From Zavarzinia aquatilis (GTDB lineage Bacteria; Pseudomonadota; Alphaproteobacteria; Zavarziniales; Zavarziniaceae): 64,000 nucleotides of DNA. Below the pieces are notes generated by a model. The model was not told the DNA's origin. It saw nothing but the letters and a program-made list of their open reading frames with translations, and did no database searches. The stretch covers positions 254,731 through 318,730 of the forward strand of contig NZ_QGLE01000003.1 in assembly GCF_003173035.1 (NCBI RefSeq), given 5' to 3'. Of the stretch, positions 1 to 8,696 are shown piece by piece (position 1 is the stretch's first letter; each line of letters begins with the position of its first letter). Both the position numbers and the translations under genes were made by a program.

Positions 1-1041
1 GGCGACGGCTATGCGATTTCGCTCGCGGGGGCCGATTTCGCCGCGCGGCTCGTCGATGGCCGGTACCGCAAGGTCGTCGACAATGCGCTCGTCGATCTCG
101 GCGAGGCCGAACAGGCGGCATTCGAGGCCAGCGTGCTCGCGGCCCTCGCCACCGGCGGCACCGGGGTCGACAGCATCGTCGCTCGCCGACAGACCGGCGA
201 TCTCGATCTGCGTCTGGCGACGCTGCAGACAGCACGGGGCGGCGATATCGCCATCTTCGGCCCGGGCGGGCGGGTCATCGCGGGCTCGACCGTGCGCACC
301 AGCGAACAGGCCGCGCGCCGCGCCTATGACGGCGGCCGGCTCTATGCCGGCAATGCCGACAGCGCCAATTTCCTTTCGCCCTTCGCCGCCGTGATCGAGA
401 CGATCCCGACCGGACTCGAAGGTGTACTGACCCTGCGCGGTGGTTCCATTTCCAGCTTCACCGATGGCGATTTCCTGTTGAACCAGAGCCGTCTCTACAC
501 AAGGGCGGGCGGTGACATCGCCATGTGGTCCTCGAATGGCGACCTGAACGCGGGTCAGGGGCCGAAGACCACGGCCAATGTTCCGCCGGTCGTCGTCAAG
601 GTGAATCAGGATCTCTTCGTCGAGGAGGATCGCGCCGGCTCGACCAGCGGCGCCGGCATCGCCGCCTATCCGACGGAAGAAGGCGCCGAGCCCAACGTCT
701 ATCTGATGGCGCCGCGTGGCACGGTCGATGCCGGCGACGCGGGCGTCCGTGTCTCGGGCAGTCTTTTCGTCGCCGCGCAGCATGTCGTCAATGCCGACAA
801 CTTCCAGGTATCGGGCGCTTCGGTCGGAACGCCGGTGGTCGCAGTCGCCGATGTCGGCGGCCTCGCCGCGGCTTCGGCGGCGGCGACGGCCGCGACCGAG
901 GCCGCGGGCGCGGCCGGGCCGGGCGGCAGCGGCGGCGCGGCGGCGACCGACCAGCCGTCGATCATCACGGTCGAAGTGTTGGGTTATGGCGGCGGCGACG
1001 GCTGCCCGAAAGGTGTTGGACCGGACGGCCAATGTCGCTGA
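1..1041 (+). CDS. TpsA exoprotein, filamentous-haemagglutinin family, C-terminal part only
   Basis: The frame is open from base 1, so only the last 346 residues are seen and the start lies outside the window. The visible part is rich in Gly, Ala, Asp and Ser with beta-helix-like character. It contains the stretch GDFLLNQSRLYTRAGGDI followed by MWSSNGDLNAGQG, which I recognise as the C-terminal region (DUF3739-like) of large filamentous-haemagglutinin-family exoproteins. An Ala/Gly linker precedes the end, ITVEVLGYGGGDG, and two cysteines separated by nine residues close the protein. Such proteins are secreted by a TpsB pore; a TpsB gene lies at 11355-12986. The AraC gene downstream starts inside the last codons. 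The family call is firm; the phosphate-related role suggested by the neighbours is inference. Confidence 0.8.
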   Translation, partial: GDGYAISLAGADFAARLVDGRYRKVVDNALVDLGEAEQAAFEASVLAALATGGTGVDSIVARRQTGDLDLRLATLQTARGGDIAIFGPGGRVIAGSTVRTSEQAARRAYDGGRLYAGNADSANFLSPFAAVIETIPTGLEGVLTLRGGSISSFTDGDFLLNQSRLYTRAGGDIAMWSSNGDLNAGQGPKTTANVPPVVVKVNQDLFVEEDRAGSTSGAGIAAYPTEEGAEPNVYLMAPRGTVDAGDAGVRVSGSLFVAAQHVVNADNFQVSGASVGTPVVAVADVGGLAAASAAATAATEAAGAAGPGGSGGAAATDQPSIITVEVLGYGGGDGCPKGVGPDGQCR

Positions 1042-1955
1042 TCGGCGGCGGTCTCGTCTTTCAGGTCCTGCCCGCCCTTGGTTTCGCCGATGCGACGGGG
1101 GCGGCGCAGGGCATGGCGACGCTGCTGGAGCGCGGCGGCGCGGTGGGCCGCCCGCCGGCCGCAACCGATCTTGCCGCGCTGCATCCCTTCATGCTGGAAG
1201 GGGTGACGGGATTCGTGCTCCGGACCCGGGCACCGCTGGCGCTCGAATGCCGGCCTTCGAGTTACCTTCTGTGTCTCGCCCCCGGGGCGGCGGCGCGCGT
1301 TGGCGATGCGCTTGTCACGACGAGGCAGGCGCTGGTCGCGGTGCCTCATCGTGGCTATACCGTCGCCCTCGATGAGGGGGGGATGCTGATCGCCGCTCTC
1401 GTTCCGGCGGCGGTCATGGCCGATCTCTCGCGCCTGATGGTGTCAGCGACGCTCGAAGCCTTCGGCCCACAGGGCGTTCTGATCCTGCCGTTGACACAAT
1501 GGCCGTGGCGGGGACTGCGCGGGCTGACCGCCCTGTTGCTGGCCGGGCTCGGCATTGCGACCGATCCCATCGGAGGTGAAACCCCACGGATGGGCGGCGA
1601 CGCTTCGCCGTCCATTCCCCGCCATGTCAAGCGGGCCGAGGACTATCTCGCCCGCCACATGGCCCAGCCGGTGACGGTGGCCGAACTCGCGGCCCGGGTC
1701 GGCGCCAGCCCCCGCTCGCTCAACCGCGCCTTCCTGCGCTTTCGGGGGGTGACGCCATCGCGCTACCTGCAGAACCTGCGGATCGAGGCGGCGCACCGGC
1801 TGCTGTCGTCGGAAGAATGCCTGCTCGATCTTCGGCAGGTCGCGGCGGAAGTGGGCTTCGGCTCCTACGCCCCCTTCTGGCGGGCCTATGTACGCCGCTA
1901 CGGCAAGCCGCCTTCGCTGGGGCGTCGACGGGGCGGCGTGGCCCAGTCCGACTGA
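1032..1955 (+). CDS. AraC-family transcriptional regulator
   Basis: Predicted 307 residues. The last ~100 residues form the double helix-turn-helix AraC domain (HVKRAEDYLARHMAQPVTVAELA, then SPRSLNRAFLRFRG and VAAEVGFGSYAPFWRAYVRRYG). The N-terminal ~190 residues look like a cupin-type sensor domain (LALECRPSSYLLCLAPG, then ALVAVPHRGY). I chose ATG 1032; it overlaps the end of the TpsA gene by 10 bp, implying translational coupling. The frame is open further upstream, but those codons lie within the TpsA gene and read as arginine-rich shadow. Its position between TpsA and the PstS/secretion genes makes it a candidate local regulator of this locus. The effector is unknown. Confidence 0.85.
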   Translation: MSLIGGGLVFQVLPALGFADATGAAQGMATLLERGGAVGRPPAATDLAALHPFMLEGVTGFVLRTRAPLALECRPSSYLLCLAPGAAARVGDALVTTRQALVAVPHRGYTVALDEGGMLIAALVPAAVMADLSRLMVSATLEAFGPQGVLILPLTQWPWRGLRGLTALLLAGLGIATDPIGGETPRMGGDASPSIPRHVKRAEDYLARHMAQPVTVAELAARVGASPRSLNRAFLRFRGVTPSRYLQNLRIEAAHRLLSSEECLLDLRQVAAEVGFGSYAPFWRAYVRRYGKPPSLGRRRGGVAQSD

Positions 1956-1967
1956 CCTGAAAAGAAG

Positions 1968-1992
1968 AACGGCCCTGGATACCAGGGCCGTT
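1968..1992 (-). terminator. Rho-independent terminator of the PstS-type gene
   Basis: A perfect 11-bp inverted repeat (AACGGCCCTGG / CCAGGGCCGTT) with a 3-base loop. On the minus strand it is followed by a T-rich run (CTTCTTTTC). It lies 28 bp past the stop of the PstS-type gene and 12 bp past the AraC stop, so it may also act weakly on plus-strand transcripts, although no T-run follows on that side. Confidence 0.8.
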
Positions 1993-2020
1993 CCGTCACC
2001 TTGTGGGCACGGGAGGGCGG

Positions 2021-3403
2021 TCAGGCGCCCTTGCCGGTGCAGCCGGTCTGGTTCTTGTACCGGATCGAAGCGCGCAGGAAATTGTAGACCGAGGTCCGCA
2101 TGGCCGAGGGCAGCGGCGCGACGCCATTGGCGGCGAGCAGGCCCGAGCTCGAGTTCACGATGGTGTTGGTGTAATACCAGCGGAAGAAGCCGAGCGCGCC
2201 CGACGTCGGCGAGATCAGCGCGTTCACCTTGGCCGAGGAGCTGTAGCAGCTGTAGAGCAGGGTGTTGCTGGTGCCGATGATCGGGTAGCCGGACGTCGGA
2301 TTCTCGACCGCGCTGTTGATGTCGGTCGGGACCCAGTTCAGCGGGTTCTTCTGCGCATCGCCCGACGGCGCGACGAAGCCGAGCGAGTTGAAGGCCTTGG
2401 TCGCGTTGGCGGCGGTCGGCTGCAGGAAGGTGGCGGAAGTGCCTTCCTGGATCGAGGCGGCATTCAGCGTGCTGCCGACCAGATATTCAGAACCGACGTA
2501 GCCGATGGTGCCCTTCGTCCCGTCGAGCAGGGCGTAGACACCGCTGTTGCCGGTGCCGAGGCGCCAGCCGCTGGTGCTCGGCAGGGTCGAGGTGCCCGAG
2601 GCGGTCTTGAACTTGTTACGGCTCATGCCGACGCAGATCGCCGCCATGTGACGGGTGAACAGCGAGGTCGTGCCCGAGCTGTCGGCACGGCCGACGCGCA
2701 GCAGGCGGACGTGACCGGTCACATTCGGAATCTGGTCCCAATAGGCGTAGCTGCCGTCGAAGACCTTGCACAGGTCGGTCTTGGTCAGTTCGAGCTTGCC
2801 GCTGGCGGTGTTGATGGTGACGCCCGCCGGAACCTTGTAGGCGATGGCGACGGCCGCGATCACGTTCGGGACCTGGATGATATCGCCGTACTTCTGGAAC
2901 GGATTGGCGTACTGGCCGCTGGTCGGCGTGGCGCCGGGGGCGACGACCGTGACGCCCTGGACGGTGCCGCCGTTGCGATAGGCGTCGATGTCCGACTGCT
3001 TCAGCGCATTGTCCGACAGGCCGAATTCGACCGACGGGAAAGCCGAGGCGGGATAGGTGCCGTAGCGGCTCGGATCGTGGCTGAAGAAGCCGGCGATGCC
3101 AAGGCCCGAACCCGTGCCCGCATAGTGGTAGGCATTGGTCGAGACGACCGGCGACGCGATGTTGGCCGGGCAGGGCTTTTCCGCCGTGTCGACCAGCACG
3201 CCCGACGAATTGCGGACCAGGTAATCGGCGCCGGTGGTCGCGCCGCTGTAGCAGCCGAACGCCTGGGCGATGGCCGGGGCCGGCAGCGTGGCACCGCCGC
3301 CATGGATGTCGGTGGCGGAGGCGGTGCCGGCAAGACCGGCGGCCGCCAGGAGGACAGCGCCGCCGAGGAGCTTGAGCTTGAGGGACTTCATGTTGGGCCT
3401 CAT
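2021..3403 (-). CDS. pstS: PstS-type (DING-like) phosphate-binding protein, exported
   Basis: Predicted 460 residues. A Sec signal peptide (KLKLLGGAVLLAAAGLAGTASA) precedes a mature start close to TDIHGGGATLPAPAI, which resembles the DINGGGATLP start of DING/PstS phosphate-binding proteins. A phosphate-contact motif RADSSGTTSLF is seen in the middle. No pstCAB transport genes are adjacent, which fits a free or secreted binding protein rather than a permease partner. The ATG at 3391 (MKSLKLK) has an AGG 8 bases upstream and is an equally good start. It is divergent from the type II secretion operon, and relatives of DING proteins are known type II (Hxc) substrates, so it may be a substrate; that is inference. 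Confidence 0.82.
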   Translation of the reverse strand: MRPNMKSLKLKLLGGAVLLAAAGLAGTASATDIHGGGATLPAPAIAQAFGCYSGATTGADYLVRNSSGVLVDTAEKPCPANIASPVVSTNAYHYAGTGSGLGIAGFFSHDPSRYGTYPASAFPSVEFGLSDNALKQSDIDAYRNGGTVQGVTVVAPGATPTSGQYANPFQKYGDIIQVPNVIAAVAIAYKVPAGVTINTASGKLELTKTDLCKVFDGSYAYWDQIPNVTGHVRLLRVGRADSSGTTSLFTRHMAAICVGMSRNKFKTASGTSTLPSTSGWRLGTGNSGVYALLDGTKGTIGYVGSEYLVGSTLNAASIQEGTSATFLQPTAANATKAFNSLGFVAPSGDAQKNPLNWVPTDINSAVENPTSGYPIIGTSNTLLYSCYSSSAKVNALISPTSGALGFFRWYYTNTIVNSSSGLLAANGVAPLPSAMRTSVYNFLRASIRYKNQTGCTGKGA

Positions 3404-3903
3404 GGATGGAGATGCCGCGAATTGTTCATCTCTTCAGTCCGCGCCCGGAGCGATCGGCAAATCCCCAGAATTCCGACTGGTGATGGCGCGCAATTTCCGT
3501 CCACCCCCGACGGAGATTTGCCGTTCGTTTCGAACGCGGGCCGAATTTAGATTTTGGCGGCGCACAATCAATCCGAATCCGAGGTCCTGGACGGTAACAA
3601 TATGTAAATTGGCTTGAATTGATATAACGTCGTTTTCTGAAATGTCTCTTGATGCCTGCGTGAAAGCAGTATTTCTGTTTCCGGATATTCAATGACATTT
3701 ATATTTTCCCGGCGCGATGAATTTATTTCGATTTCATGACGGTATGGCGGTGGGGCGAATCCAATTCCTGATTTGTGAATTTTATTTGAAACTGGGGAAA
3801 ATGTTTGTGACCCTACCCGGGATTGCTTAAACCAGCGCCGTCCCCCGGGGTCCGGCCTCGGGCGGCGAAGGTTCGCAGGCGTCGGGTACGTCAGGGGCGC
3901 AGT
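3404..3903. other. 500-bp intergenic region with an AT-rich core, divergent promoters
   Basis: This is the longest gene-free stretch in the window. The part from about 3590 to 3830 is strikingly AT-rich compared with the GC-rich surroundings. It separates the divergent PstS-type gene and gspE and should hold both promoters. Single TGTCAT-like half-sites occur (3692-3698, 3736-3742), but I found no two half-sites at Pho-box spacing. A 90-codon minus-strand frame (3426-3698) and a TTG-started extension of gspE (from 3823) are not convincing as genes. Confidence 0.6.
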
Positions 3904-5619
3904 GTGTCCGAATTGATCGACAGTCGTGGTGCGGAGGAGCAAGGCGGGGCGGCTCCCGATCTCGGCGGGCTGCTGCTTGATCGTGGCCTGCTGGCACCCG
4001 AGACACTGGCTCGCGCCCGCCTCGTGCAGGCGGAAACCCGCGAACCCCTCGATGCCGTGTTGACCCGCCTCGGCATGATGTCCGAGGACAGCCTGGCGCA
4101 GGCGCTGGCCGGCGCGCTGGACCTTCCGGTCGCCACCCCCGCCGTCTTTCCCCAAAGCCTGCCCGCCGCCGGCCGGGTCGCGCCGCGTTTCCTGCGCCGG
4201 GTGCGCGCCCTGCCGCTGGCCGAAGGCGAGGCGGGCATGGCGGTCGCCTTCGTCGACCCCCTCGATACTTATGCGCGCGCCGCGCTGGCCTTCGCCCTGC
4301 GCTGTCCCGTCCTGCCCCAGGTGGCGCGGGCGAGCGATGTCGAACAGGCGCTGGACCGCCTGCTGGGCGCGGCGACCGGCGATGCTGCCAGCGGTGCCGA
4401 CGAGGCGGCGGACGATGCCGATATCGAGCGGATGCGCGATCTTGCCAGCGATGCCCCGGTGGTGCGCGTGGTCAATGCCCTGATCATGCGGGCGGTCGAG
4501 GCGCGGGCCTCGGATATTCATCTCGAGCCGGGCGAGGATGGCCTGAAGCTGCGCCTGCGCATCGACGGCGCCCTCGTCGACCGCGAAACCCTGCCCGCGG
4601 CGATGAAGAACAGCATCGTCTCGCGCATCAAGGTCATGGCCAATCTCGACATCGCCGAGCGGCGCCTGCCCCAGGATGGGCGCCTGCGCCTCGCCGTGCG
4701 GGGGCAGGATATCGACTTCCGCGTCGCCACCTCGCCGGTCATCCACGGCGAGAGCGTCGTGCTTCGCATTCTCGACCGCTCGCATCTCTCGCTCGATTTC
4801 GACGCCCTTGGCTTCGGCGAGGCGATGAAGGCGCAGTGGCTGAAGATCCTGCGCCGGCCGCACGGCATCGTCCTCGTCACCGGCCCGACCGGCAGCGGCA
4901 AGACCACGACGCTCTATGCCTCGCTCTCGGCCCTGAACACGCAGGATCGCAAGATCCTGACCATCGAGGACCCGATCGAATACCGCCTGCAGGGCATCAG
5001 CCAGACTCAGGTGCGCCACAAGATCGGCCTCGGCTTCGCCGAATCCCTGCGCTCCTTCCTGCGCCAGGACCCGGACGTGATGATGGTCGGCGAAATCCGC
5101 GATCTCGAGACCGTGCAGGTCGCGATCCAGGCGGCGCTGACCGGCCATACCATCCTCTCGACCCTGCACACCAACGATGCGCCGAGCGCGGTCACCCGCC
5201 TCCTCGACATGGGGGCTGAGCCCTATCTGATCGCCTCGACCCTCAATGCCGTGCTGGCCCAGCGTCTGGTGCGCCGGTTGTGCCCGCATTGCCGCGAGCC
5301 CTATCGCCCGACGCCGGAGGCGCTCGCCGCCCTCGGCCCCGGGGCCGTGCCGGCGGGGGACATCCATTTCCACCGCGAGGTCGGCTGCGCGGCCTGCGGC
5401 GGCAGCGGTTTCCGCGGCCGGCTCGCCATTCTCGAATTGCTGCCGATGAGCGAGGCGATTTCCCGCCTTGTCCTCGGCCGGGCCGAAGCGCGGGACATCG
5501 CCCGCATCGCCATCGGCGAGGGGATGCGCCCGATGCTGGCCGACGGCATCGACAAGGTGGTGGCGGGCCTGACCACGATCGACGAAGTCCTCCGCGTGAC
5601 GCGGGAGGGCGAGGCGTGA
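3904..5619 (+). CDS. gspE: Type II secretion ATPase GspE
   Basis: Predicted 571 residues, the usual size for GspE/PilB secretion ATPases. An N-terminal GspE-N domain (~20-150) is followed by the ATPase core with Walker A GPTGSGKTTT at about residue 327, the Asp box, Walker B DVMMVGEIRD near 391, and a four-cysteine zinc motif (CPHC near 460, CAAC near 495). It drives assembly of the pseudopilus from the cytoplasmic face of the inner membrane. I chose GTG 3904 because AGGGG lies six bases upstream; the frame stays open to a TTG at 3823 with no good ribosome site. It is the first gene of a tightly overlapping operon; gspF starts in its stop codon. Confidence 0.93.
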   Translation: MSELIDSRGAEEQGGAAPDLGGLLLDRGLLAPETLARARLVQAETREPLDAVLTRLGMMSEDSLAQALAGALDLPVATPAVFPQSLPAAGRVAPRFLRRVRALPLAEGEAGMAVAFVDPLDTYARAALAFALRCPVLPQVARASDVEQALDRLLGAATGDAASGADEAADDADIERMRDLASDAPVVRVVNALIMRAVEARASDIHLEPGEDGLKLRLRIDGALVDRETLPAAMKNSIVSRIKVMANLDIAERRLPQDGRLRLAVRGQDIDFRVATSPVIHGESVVLRILDRSHLSLDFDALGFGEAMKAQWLKILRRPHGIVLVTGPTGSGKTTTLYASLSALNTQDRKILTIEDPIEYRLQGISQTQVRHKIGLGFAESLRSFLRQDPDVMMVGEIRDLETVQVAIQAALTGHTILSTLHTNDAPSAVTRLLDMGAEPYLIASTLNAVLAQRLVRRLCPHCREPYRPTPEALAALGPGAVPAGDIHFHREVGCAACGGSGFRGRLAILELLPMSEAISRLVLGRAEARDIARIAIGEGMRPMLADGIDKVVAGLTTIDEVLRVTREGEA

Positions 5620-6824
5620 AGAATTTCCGCTATCGCGCCGTCGTCCTGCGCACGGGCGAAATCCAGCAGGGCACGGTCGAGGGCCGCGACCGCGATGCCG
5701 CGATCGAAGCCCTGCGCGTCGCCGGCCTGATGGCGATCGAGGCGACGGAAGGCGAAGCCGCCGCGCCCGCGCGGGTCCGCGTCGCGGGCGCCCAGCGCAA
5801 GGCCCTGCCCGATACCGTTGGCCAGATCGCCGTGCTGCTCGATGCCGGTCTGCCGCTCGACCGGGCGCTGGCCATGGCCGCCGACAATGCCCGCGATCCG
5901 GCGCTGGCCGGTGCCGTCCTCGCGCTACGCGACCGGGTCAAGGGCGGCGTGCCGCTGGCGAGGGCCATGGCCGAGGCAGGCGGCCTGTTCTCGCCCATGG
6001 CGATCGCCCTCGCCGAGGCGGGGGAGGCCAGCGGCCGGCTGGGCACCACCCTCGCCCGGCTCGCCGCGGCGCTGGAGCGGCAGGAGGCGCTGCGCCAGAC
6101 CGTGCGTTCGGCCCTGTTCTATCCGTTGATGCTGCTCGTGGTCGCCCTCGGCGTCATCCTGATCATGCTGCTCGTCGTCGTGCCGCAGTTCGAGACGCTG
6201 TTCGCCGACCTGGGCGGCGACCTGCCGCCGGTCACCGCCATCGTTGTCGGCATCAGCCGCTTCATCCGTGACTGGGGCCTGATCGCCCTGCTCGGCGTCA
6301 TCGTCGGCGGGTTCCTGCTCCGCCACTGGCTGCGCCGGCCCGAGATGCAGGCGGTCGTCGACCGCCGCATCCTCTCGGTCCCGCTCGCCGGGCGGCTGGT
6401 CGTCGAGGCGCAGACGGCGCGTTTCGCCCGCACCCTCGGCGCGCTCGTCGACAGCAATGTCGCGCTGCCGGCCGCCCTCGCGATCGCCGCGCGTACCCTG
6501 TCCAACCGCCACATGGCGGCGGCGGTCGGCCGTGTCGCCGCGGGCCTGCACGAGGGCGCGGGGCTGGCCGGGCCGCTGGCGGCGACCGGCATCTTCCCGC
6601 GCCTCGCCATCGGGTTTCTGCGTACCGGCGAGGAAACGGCGCAATTGGGCCCCATGCTGCTGCGCCTCGCCGATGTTCTCGACCGCGAAGTCAACCACAC
6701 GACCCAGCGGCTGATCACCCTGATGACCCCGGTGCTGACCGTCGTGCTTGGCATCGTCGTCGCCGGGGTGATCGCCGCCATCATGTCCGCCATCCTCGGC
6801 GTCAACGATCTGGCCCTGCAATGA
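5616..6824 (+). CDS. gspF: Type II secretion inner-membrane platform protein GspF
   Basis: Predicted 402 residues, the standard GspF length. It has two repeats of the T2SSF domain (about 65-190 and 270-395), each ending in hydrophobic segments, e.g. LFYPLMLLVVALGVILIMLL and the C-terminal LTVVLGIVVAGVIAAIMSAI. GTG 5616 overlaps the gspE stop by 4 bp (GTGA). GspF forms the membrane base on which the GspE ATPase works. No missing segments were noticed. Confidence 0.93.
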   Translation: MKNFRYRAVVLRTGEIQQGTVEGRDRDAAIEALRVAGLMAIEATEGEAAAPARVRVAGAQRKALPDTVGQIAVLLDAGLPLDRALAMAADNARDPALAGAVLALRDRVKGGVPLARAMAEAGGLFSPMAIALAEAGEASGRLGTTLARLAAALERQEALRQTVRSALFYPLMLLVVALGVILIMLLVVVPQFETLFADLGGDLPPVTAIVVGISRFIRDWGLIALLGVIVGGFLLRHWLRRPEMQAVVDRRILSVPLAGRLVVEAQTARFARTLGALVDSNVALPAALAIAARTLSNRHMAAAVGRVAAGLHEGAGLAGPLAATGIFPRLAIGFLRTGEETAQLGPMLLRLADVLDREVNHTTQRLITLMTPVLTVVLGIVVAGVIAAIMSAILGVNDLALQ

Positions 6825-7264
6825 CCATGCTCCCCCAAATCCCTTCCCGCCGCGGGCAGCGCCAGCGCGGGTTCACCCTGATCGAACTCCTCGTGGTGCT
6901 GGCCATTCTCGGCCTGCTTGCCGCCGTGGTCGGGCCGCAGGTTCTGAAATACCTCGGCTCCTCGCGCACGCAGACGGCCCGGGTCCAGTTGCAGAATGTG
7001 ACCGCCAGCCTCGAGCTCTATCGTCTCGACGTCGGCCGCTATCCGTCGCAGCAGGAAGGTCTGGCCGCGCTGATGGCGCCGCCGAAGACCGCGCCGGGCT
7101 GGAACGGCCCCTATCTGCGCCGGGCCGAGGCGCTGCGCGATCCCTGGGGCAATCCCTATCTCTACAAGATGCCGGGCGAGCACGGCGAAGTGGATGTCTA
7201 TACCCTCGGCAACGACGGCGCCCCGGGCGGCACGGGCGAGGCGCAGGATGTCGGCAACTGGTGA
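6821..7264 (+). CDS. gspG: Major pseudopilin GspG
   Basis: Predicted 147 residues. The prepilin leader ends QRG with cleavage before FTLIELLVVLAILGLLAAVV (Glu at mature position 5). The C-terminal VYTLGNDGAPGGTGEAQDVG followed by NW is the calcium-binding loop typical of GspG. The ATG overlaps the gspF stop (ATGA). It forms the shaft of the pseudopilus after processing by a prepilin peptidase; the only candidate in the window is at 56119-56766. Confidence 0.95.
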   Translation: MTMLPQIPSRRGQRQRGFTLIELLVVLAILGLLAAVVGPQVLKYLGSSRTQTARVQLQNVTASLELYRLDVGRYPSQQEGLAALMAPPKTAPGWNGPYLRRAEALRDPWGNPYLYKMPGEHGEVDVYTLGNDGAPGGTGEAQDVGNW

Positions 7265-7667
7265 GCGCGGCGCGACCCTGATCGAGGTGATGGTGGCGCT
7301 TGCCATCCTCGCCCTCGCCGGGGCCATCGTCTATCCGACCATGGACCGGGGCTTTGCCCAGATGCAGTTCCGCCGCGCCGCCGAACAGCTTTCGGCCGAC
7401 CTGCGCGGCGCGCGTGGCCTCGCACTCACCGCCGGGCGGCCGGTCGCTCTCGTCCTTTCCGGCGATGGTGGGGGATACGATCCGGGCACCGGCGCCGCCC
7501 GGCGCGCGGTCGATGGCATCACCCTGTCGGGAACGCCTCGCGTTACCTTCTTCGCCGATGGCTCGACCAGCGGCGGCGCCATCGCGCTTGTCGCGGCGCG
7601 GGGCACGCGCCGGGCGGAAGTGACGGTGGATGTCGTGACCGGCGCTGTCGCGCTCCGAGGCCTGTGA
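7248..7667 (+). CDS. gspH: Minor pseudopilin GspH
   Basis: Predicted 139 residues. The leader MSATGERG is followed by ATLIEVMVALAILALAGAIV with Glu at mature position 5; the first mature residue is Ala instead of the usual Phe. The start ATG lies 17 bp inside gspG. The remainder (YPTMDRGFAQMQFRRAAEQL, then DLRGARGLALTAGRPV) fits the GspH/FimT domain. It is a minor pseudopilin of the type II tip complex. Confidence 0.88.
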   Translation: MSATGERGATLIEVMVALAILALAGAIVYPTMDRGFAQMQFRRAAEQLSADLRGARGLALTAGRPVALVLSGDGGGYDPGTGAARRAVDGITLSGTPRVTFFADGSTSGGAIALVAARGTRRAEVTVDVVTGAVALRGL

Positions 7668-8047
7668 TGGCGCGGCGGGACGGGCAGCGCGGATTCGGCC
7701 TCGTCGAAGTGCTGGTCGCCCTTGGCGTGCTTGGCCTTGGCCTCGGTCTTCTGTTCGGCATCGTCGGCGACACGGCGCTGCGCAGCCGGATCGGCGGCGA
7801 CCGTCAGGCGGCGCTGCTCGTCGCGCGGAGCCAGCTCGATGGCGCTGGCATCGCCTATGCCCTCGACGGGCGCGAGGTGGGCGGCGTTTCGGGGCCGCTC
7901 GCCTATGCGGTGCGCAGCCGGCCTTACGAGACTGCGGCGCCCAGCACCGCCGGGCAATTGTGGCTGGTCACCGTTTCGGTCTGGCCCCGGGCCGGCGGCC
8001 CGGTCATCGCGGAATTGCGGAGCCTGCGCCTTGTCCCCCCGCGCTGA
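7667..8047 (+). CDS. gspI: Minor pseudopilin GspI
   Basis: Predicted 126 residues. The leader ARRDGQRG is followed by FGLVEVLVALGVLGLGLGLL with Glu at mature position 5. ATG 7667 overlaps the gspH stop (TGATG); a GTG three bases earlier is possible. Size and position between H and J match GspI, which nucleates the tip complex with J and K. Confidence 0.88.
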   Translation: MARRDGQRGFGLVEVLVALGVLGLGLGLLFGIVGDTALRSRIGGDRQAALLVARSQLDGAGIAYALDGREVGGVSGPLAYAVRSRPYETAAPSTAGQLWLVTVSVWPRAGGPVIAELRSLRLVPPR

Positions 8048-8696
8048 CACCGCCGCCCGCCAGCGCGGGGCCACTCTGGTCGAGGCCATCGTCGCCCTTG
8101 CCCTGCTGGCGCTGTTCTCGCTCCTGCTGCTCCAGGGGCTGACGGCGGCGCGCAACCTGTGGCAGGGCGCTTCCGCCCGGGCTTCGGTCGCCGAGGCGAT
8201 CGAAGGTGCGCAGGCGGTGCTGCGGGAGCGGATCGGCCATATGTATCTGAAAGCGCGCTACGACGCCCCGACGCCCTATCCCGATATAGACGGCGGTCCG
8301 GCAGGCCTCGTCTTTACCGGACCTCGGGCGCAGGCGGACGGGCCGGCGGGCCTTGCCCGTTATCAACTCGCGGTCGAGGCGGGGGGTGATCTCGTGCTGC
8401 TGTCGCGCAGCGATCTGTTCGGCCGCGATGGCGATCGCCCGTGGCGACGCGATGTCCTGTTGCGCGGCGTCGCCGGCCTCGACATCGCCTATTACGGCCG
8501 GACCGAGGACGAGGCGGCGGCCTGGCGCGAAAGCTGGCACAAGATCCCCTTCATCCCCGGGCTGATCCGGTTGCGCGTGCGGTTTCCGTCCGGCGATTCG
8601 CGCTGGTGGCCCGATCTGCTGATCCGGCCCATGGTCAATATCGACGGCGATTGTGTACTCTATGACGAAGGCGCGCGATGCGCGGGGCGCGGCTGA
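8031..8696 (+). CDS. gspJ: Minor pseudopilin GspJ
   Basis: Predicted 221 residues. The only reasonable start is TTG 8031, 17 bp inside gspI, giving leader LSPRADTAARQRG followed by ATLVEAIVALALLALFSLLL (Glu at mature position 5). The rest includes LLSRSDLFGRDGDRPWRRDV and a RLRVRFPSGDSRWWPDLLIR stretch, consistent with the GspJ fold. It is translationally coupled to its neighbours on both sides. Confidence 0.87.
   Translation: MSPRADTAARQRGATLVEAIVALALLALFSLLLLQGLTAARNLWQGASARASVAEAIEGAQAVLRERIGHMYLKARYDAPTPYPDIDGGPAGLVFTGPRAQADGPAGLARYQLAVEAGGDLVLLSRSDLFGRDGDRPWRRDVLLRGVAGLDIAYYGRTEDEAAAWRESWHKIPFIPGLIRLRVRFPSGDSRWWPDLLIRPMVNIDGDCVLYDEGARCAGRG

Noticed and set aside
3426-3698. 90-codon minus-strand frame in the AT-rich gap
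   Set aside because: No ribosome site, no recognisable motif and it spans a compositional change; better explained as regulatory DNA.
3681-3742. TGTCAT-like half-sites between pstS and gspE as a Pho box
   Set aside because: No second half-site at 11-bp spacing on either side of 3692-3698 or 3736-3742.
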